DNA from: Pseudomonas bubulae
GTDB taxonomy: Bacteria; Pseudomonadota; Gammaproteobacteria; Pseudomonadales; Pseudomonadaceae
DNA length: 64,000 nucleotides
Assembly: GCF_037023725.1 (NCBI RefSeq)
Contig: NZ_CP146077.1
Location: 1,525,001-1,589,000 of the forward strand
Direction: 5' to 3'
In this document: positions 61,409-64,000 of the stretch, piece by piece
How the letters are laid out: each line of letters starts with the position of its first letter
Position numbering within the stretch: the first letter of the stretch is position 1
Position numbers and translations under genes: made by a program
The notes under the pieces: model-generated
What the model was told of the DNA's origin: nothing
What the model saw: the letters and a program-made list of their open reading frames with translations, nothing else
Database searches by the model: none

Positions 61409-62566
61409 TCAAGCGGAAGCTATTTCAGCCGGTGAAACAATGCTGGTCTTGGCGCCACGCGAACGACCCGAACTCAGGTACGCCGCAATCGATTCTTGCG
61501 TCACTTCGCCCTGGAACACGCGTTCGGCGTCCATCACCGGCAACCACGAGCGGTTGAACTCGTACATGCGCGACAGCAGGATGCGCAAATGTTCTTCCGA
61601 CGCAGCGGTCGCGGTGAACTCCCGCAGGAACTGGCCACAGGTGCCTGTCTGGCGATGCAGGTCACGACGACGTACATACCCCAGTGCCTTGTTGTCGGCA
61701 CAGGTGACCACCACATAGCGACGGTCCAGTTCGTCCATCAGCTCCAGGGCTTCGGCCACCGGGGTTTCCGGGCTCACCGATGGCGCGTTGTCCGCGGCAT
61801 CTTCGGCCTTGACCAGCAGCAGGCGCTTGAGGGTGCTGTCCTGGCCGACAAAGTTGCTCACGAAGTCGTCCGCCGGGTGAGCGAGCAGGGTATCCGGGTG
61901 GTCCATTTGCAACAGTTTGCCGCCACGGAAGATGGCGATCTTGTCGCCCAGTTTGATCGCTTCGTCGATGTCGTGGCTGACCATGATTACGGTCTTGTTC
62001 AGCGCGCGCTGCATCTCGAAGAATTCGTTCTGGATCATCTCGCGGTTGATCGGGTCCACCGCACCAAACGGTTCATCCATCAGCAGCAGCGGCGCATCGG
62101 CCGCCAGGGCGCGAATCACGCCGATTCGTTGCTGCTGACCACCAGACAGTTCGCGCGGATAACGGTTGAGGTATTGCTTGGGCTCCAGCTTGATCATGCT
62201 CATCAGTTCGCGGGCACGGTCATGGCACTTTTGCTTGTCCCACCCCAGCAGGCGCGGAACGATGGTGATGTTCTCCTCGATGGTCATGTTGGGGAACAGG
62301 CCGATCTGCTGGATCACATAACCAATATTGCGACGCAGGGTTACCGGGTCGAGGTCAGTGGTGTCTTCGCCATTGATAAGGATCTTGCCCGACGTGGGCT
62401 TGATCAGACGGTTGATCATTTTCAGCGTGGTGCTTTTGCCGCAGCCCGAAGGCCCGAGGAATACGCAGATTTCGCCTTCATTGACGGTCAGGTTTACCGA
62501 GTCCACGGCCTTTACATCTTTGCCGTTGCTTTGGAATGTTTTGCTGAGGTTTTGAAGTTCGATCAT
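61409..62566 (-). CDS. Glycine betaine/choline-type ABC transporter ATPase with CBS domains
   Basis: A 385-residue ATPase of the ProV/OpuCA/OsmV group. Walker A is GPSGCGKSTTLK (near residue 38), the ABC signature LSGGQQQRIGV (near 137) and Walker B LLLMDEPFGAVDP. After the ATPase domain, residues about 255-370 hold two CBS-like domains, which in OpuA-type importers sense ionic strength. I place the start at 62566 (MIELQNLSKTF); it overlaps the permease by 4 bp. The C-terminal extension is typical of osmoprotectant importers. Confidence 0.9.
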   Translation of the reverse strand: MIELQNLSKTFQSNGKDVKAVDSVNLTVNEGEICVFLGPSGCGKSTTLKMINRLIKPTSGKILINGEDTTDLDPVTLRRNIGYVIQQIGLFPNMTIEENITIVPRLLGWDKQKCHDRARELMSMIKLEPKQYLNRYPRELSGGQQQRIGVIRALAADAPLLLMDEPFGAVDPINREMIQNEFFEMQRALNKTVIMVSHDIDEAIKLGDKIAIFRGGKLLQMDHPDTLLAHPADDFVSNFVGQDSTLKRLLLVKAEDAADNAPSVSPETPVAEALELMDELDRRYVVVTCADNKALGYVRRRDLHRQTGTCGQFLREFTATAASEEHLRILLSRMYEFNRSWLPVMDAERVFQGEVTQESIAAYLSSGRSRGAKTSIVSPAEIASA

Positions 62567-63216
62567 TTGAGCAGTCCTTTTGGAGTCAGCGAGCGTTGCA
62601 GCCATTGCAGAAGCAGGTCGGCGATGATGGCCAGAACACTGACCAACACGGCGCCTACGATCAGCATCGACATGTCGCTACGGCTGATTGCAGCAAGAAT
62701 AAGTACACCCAGACCACCGGCACCGATGGTGGCGGCAATGGTCATGACGCCGATGTTCATGACCACGGCGGTACGCACACCGGCCAGAATCACCGGCACG
62801 GCGATAGGCAGCTCAACCATGCGCAGGCGCTGGCTGAAGGTCATGCCGATACCGCGAGCGGCTTCGCGAATACCCGGTTCCACGCCGGTGAGGGCCAGGA
62901 AGGTGTTACGCATGATCGGCAGCAGTGAGTACAAAAACACGGCGGTAATGGCCGGCATAGGGCCAAGACCCTGGCCGAACTTCGAATAGAACGGCAGCAG
63001 CAGGCCGAACAGGGCAATTGACGGAATGGTCAGCAGCACCGTGGCGCTGGCTTGCAGCGGGCCGGCCAGCGACGGAAAGCGTGTCATCAGCACGCCCAGC
63101 GGCACGCCGATCAGGATTGCCAGAATCACGGCAATGCCGACCAGGGTGATGTGCTGCAAGGTCAGATGCAGAACAAGCGACCAGTCCATGTGGGAAAAGG
63201 CGTTTAAAAATTCCAT
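62563..63216 (-). CDS. Osmoprotectant ABC transporter permease
   Basis: A 217-residue inner-membrane permease of the OpuCB/OsmW/YehW type, with about five helices and the EAA loop region ARGIGMTFSQRLRMVELPIAVPVILAGVRTA, which contacts the ATPase. It overlaps the downstream ATPase gene and follows the binding-protein gene by 14 bp. A second permease, common in these systems, might lie outside the window. Confidence 0.9.
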   Translation of the reverse strand: MEFLNAFSHMDWSLVLHLTLQHITLVGIAVILAILIGVPLGVLMTRFPSLAGPLQASATVLLTIPSIALFGLLLPFYSKFGQGLGPMPAITAVFLYSLLPIMRNTFLALTGVEPGIREAARGIGMTFSQRLRMVELPIAVPVILAGVRTAVVMNIGVMTIAATIGAGGLGVLILAAISRSDMSMLIVGAVLVSVLAIIADLLLQWLQRSLTPKGLLK

Positions 63217-63230
63217 GTCTTCTCCTCTTT

Positions 63231-64000
63231 TCAGTTCAGTGGATGCTGGCGCAGAAAGTCTGCGGCGACTTTGGACGGGCTTTCGTGGTTTACATCGACC
63301 CGGGCGTTGAGTTGACGCATGGTTTCATCGTCAAACAGATCGGCCAGTGGCTTGAGCAGCCCCGCAAGGTCGGGGTGCTGATCCAGGTAGGCCTGACGCA
63401 CTACCGGCGCGGCGGTGTAGTCCGGGAAGTAGTGCTTGTCGTCTTCAAGCAATTTGAGATTGAAGGCGCTCAAGCGACCGTCCGTGGTGTAGACCAGTCC
63501 GGCAAACACCTGGCCGTTTTTCAGCGCGGTGTAGACCAGCCCGGCGTCCATCTGGCGGATATTGCGACGGGTCAGGTCCATGTCGTAGAGCTTGACCATA
63601 CCCAGCAAGCCGTCGGAGCGGTTGGCGAACTCGGTGTCCAGGGCCACCAGCGCATTTTTGTTGTCCGGTTCGCGCATTGCCTTGTTCAGGTCGCTGATGC
63701 TGTTGATGCCCGGAAACGCTTCGGCCACCTTTTGTGGCAGTGCCAGCGCATAGGTGTTGCTGAACTTGGACGGATGCAGCCAGACCAGTCCTTGTTTAGC
63801 ATCGACCTCTTTTACCCGGTCGTAGGATTGCTGGCTGTCGAGTTTGTCGGTGATGTGGTTGTAGGCCACCAGCGAAACGCCGGTGTATTCCCACACCATG
63901 TCCAGTTGCCCCGACTCCTGGGCCGAACGCGCCAGGCTGCTGCCCAGCCCGCCGGTGACCTGAGCGTTATAGCCCTTGCTGTTGAGGTATTGCGAAGTGA
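63231..64000 (-). CDS. Osmoprotectant ABC transporter substrate-binding protein, 5' end beyond window
   Basis: Periplasmic binding protein of the OpuAC/ProX family for quaternary amines. About 256 C-terminal residues are inside the window; the frame is open to base 64000, so the start and signal peptide are outside. Visible features are LDMVWEYTGVSLVAYNH, LHPSKFSNTYALALP and GQVFAGLVYTTDGRL, which match choline or glycine-betaine binding folds (the last two shape the aromatic cage in related proteins). It is the upstream gene of the permease-ATPase operon seen here. Confidence 0.87.
   Translation of the reverse strand, partial: TSQYLNSKGYNAQVTGGLGSSLARSAQESGQLDMVWEYTGVSLVAYNHITDKLDSQQSYDRVKEVDAKQGLVWLHPSKFSNTYALALPQKVAEAFPGINSISDLNKAMREPDNKNALVALDTEFANRSDGLLGMVKLYDMDLTRRNIRQMDAGLVYTALKNGQVFAGLVYTTDGRLSAFNLKLLEDDKHYFPDYTAAPVVRQAYLDQHPDLAGLLKPLADLFDDETMRQLNARVDVNHESPSKVAADFLRQHPLN

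Noticed and set aside
61496..62989. 497-codon plus-strand frame opposite the ABC ATPase and permease
   Set aside because: Shadow frame crossing two conserved overlapping genes.

Overview
The window is a stretch of a Pseudomonas chromosome, most likely from the P. fluorescens/P. fragi/P. putida side of the genus. The evidence is gene content and order: ileS-lspA-fkpB-ispH followed by minor pilins, bamD-rluD-pgeF-clpB, pilA/pilC/pilD-coaE-yacG, nadC-DUF1631-ampD-ampE, piuB-piuA-piuC-sel1 and speC are neighbourhoods known from P. aeruginosa, reshuffled here and interrupted by lineage-specific insertions. GC is moderately high by eye, and Pseudomonas-type REP/REPIN palindromes are scattered between genes. 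No phage, insertion sequence or CRISPR array is visible.

Layout. 1-4.7 kb: ileS (5' end cut off), lspA, fkpB and ispH on the plus strand. 4.7-7.4 kb: a shortened type IV pilus minor-pilin cluster (fimT-like on the minus strand; pilV, pilW, pilX, pilE on the plus strand) without pilY1. 7.4-14.5 kb: thiO, a small PP0621-family gene, bamD, then rluD-pgeF and heat-shock clpB with a sigma32-like promoter. 14.8-15.6 kb: six tRNA genes (Asn, Pro, Lys, Pro, Asn, Lys). 15.6-19.7 kb: a glutamine/glutamate acid-resistance module (gadC-like antiporter, glsA, divergent gadB). 19.9-23.4 kb: NDH-2, DUF3094, MOSC, DUF1780 and a CbiM-like membrane protein. 23.5-27.1 kb: yacG, coaE, pilD, pilC and divergent pilA, without pilB. 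27.2-29.4 kb: tRNA-Thr and two alkylation-repair genes. 29.5-33.7 kb: nadC, DUF1631, ampD, ampE. 33.7-41.4 kb: tatD, cra and the fruBKA fructose PTS operon with a near-perfect Cra operator. 41.4-41.85 kb: four tandem REPINs with a 103-bp period. 41.9-48.5 kb: piuB, piuA, piuC and a Sel1-repeat gene for iron acquisition. 48.7-51 kb: a two-gene XaxAB/YaxAB-type binary pore-forming toxin. 51-52.2 kb: speC. 52.6-57.2 kb: an FhuE-like TonB receptor divergent from its own two-component system. 57.4-59.2 kb: a fluoroacetate-dehalogenase-like hydrolase and a LysR regulator. 59.2-61.2 kb: a leuC-leuD pair without leuB. 61.4-64 kb: a betaine/choline-type ABC importer running off the window.

How the genes work together. 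Much of the region is housekeeping: translation, envelope biogenesis, cofactor synthesis and peptidoglycan recycling. Laid over it are niche functions: acid tolerance through glutamine to glutamate to GABA, fructose uptake, two xenosiderophore systems, osmoprotectant import and a binary cytolysin. The most notable items are the toxin pair, the reduced pilus gene set (pilB, pilY1 and pilSR absent from their usual slots, pilV shortened), the dehalogenase-like hydrolase with a complete catalytic set, the tandem REPIN array, and an unexplained 75-nt two-copy element at about 52.39 and 57.20 kb.
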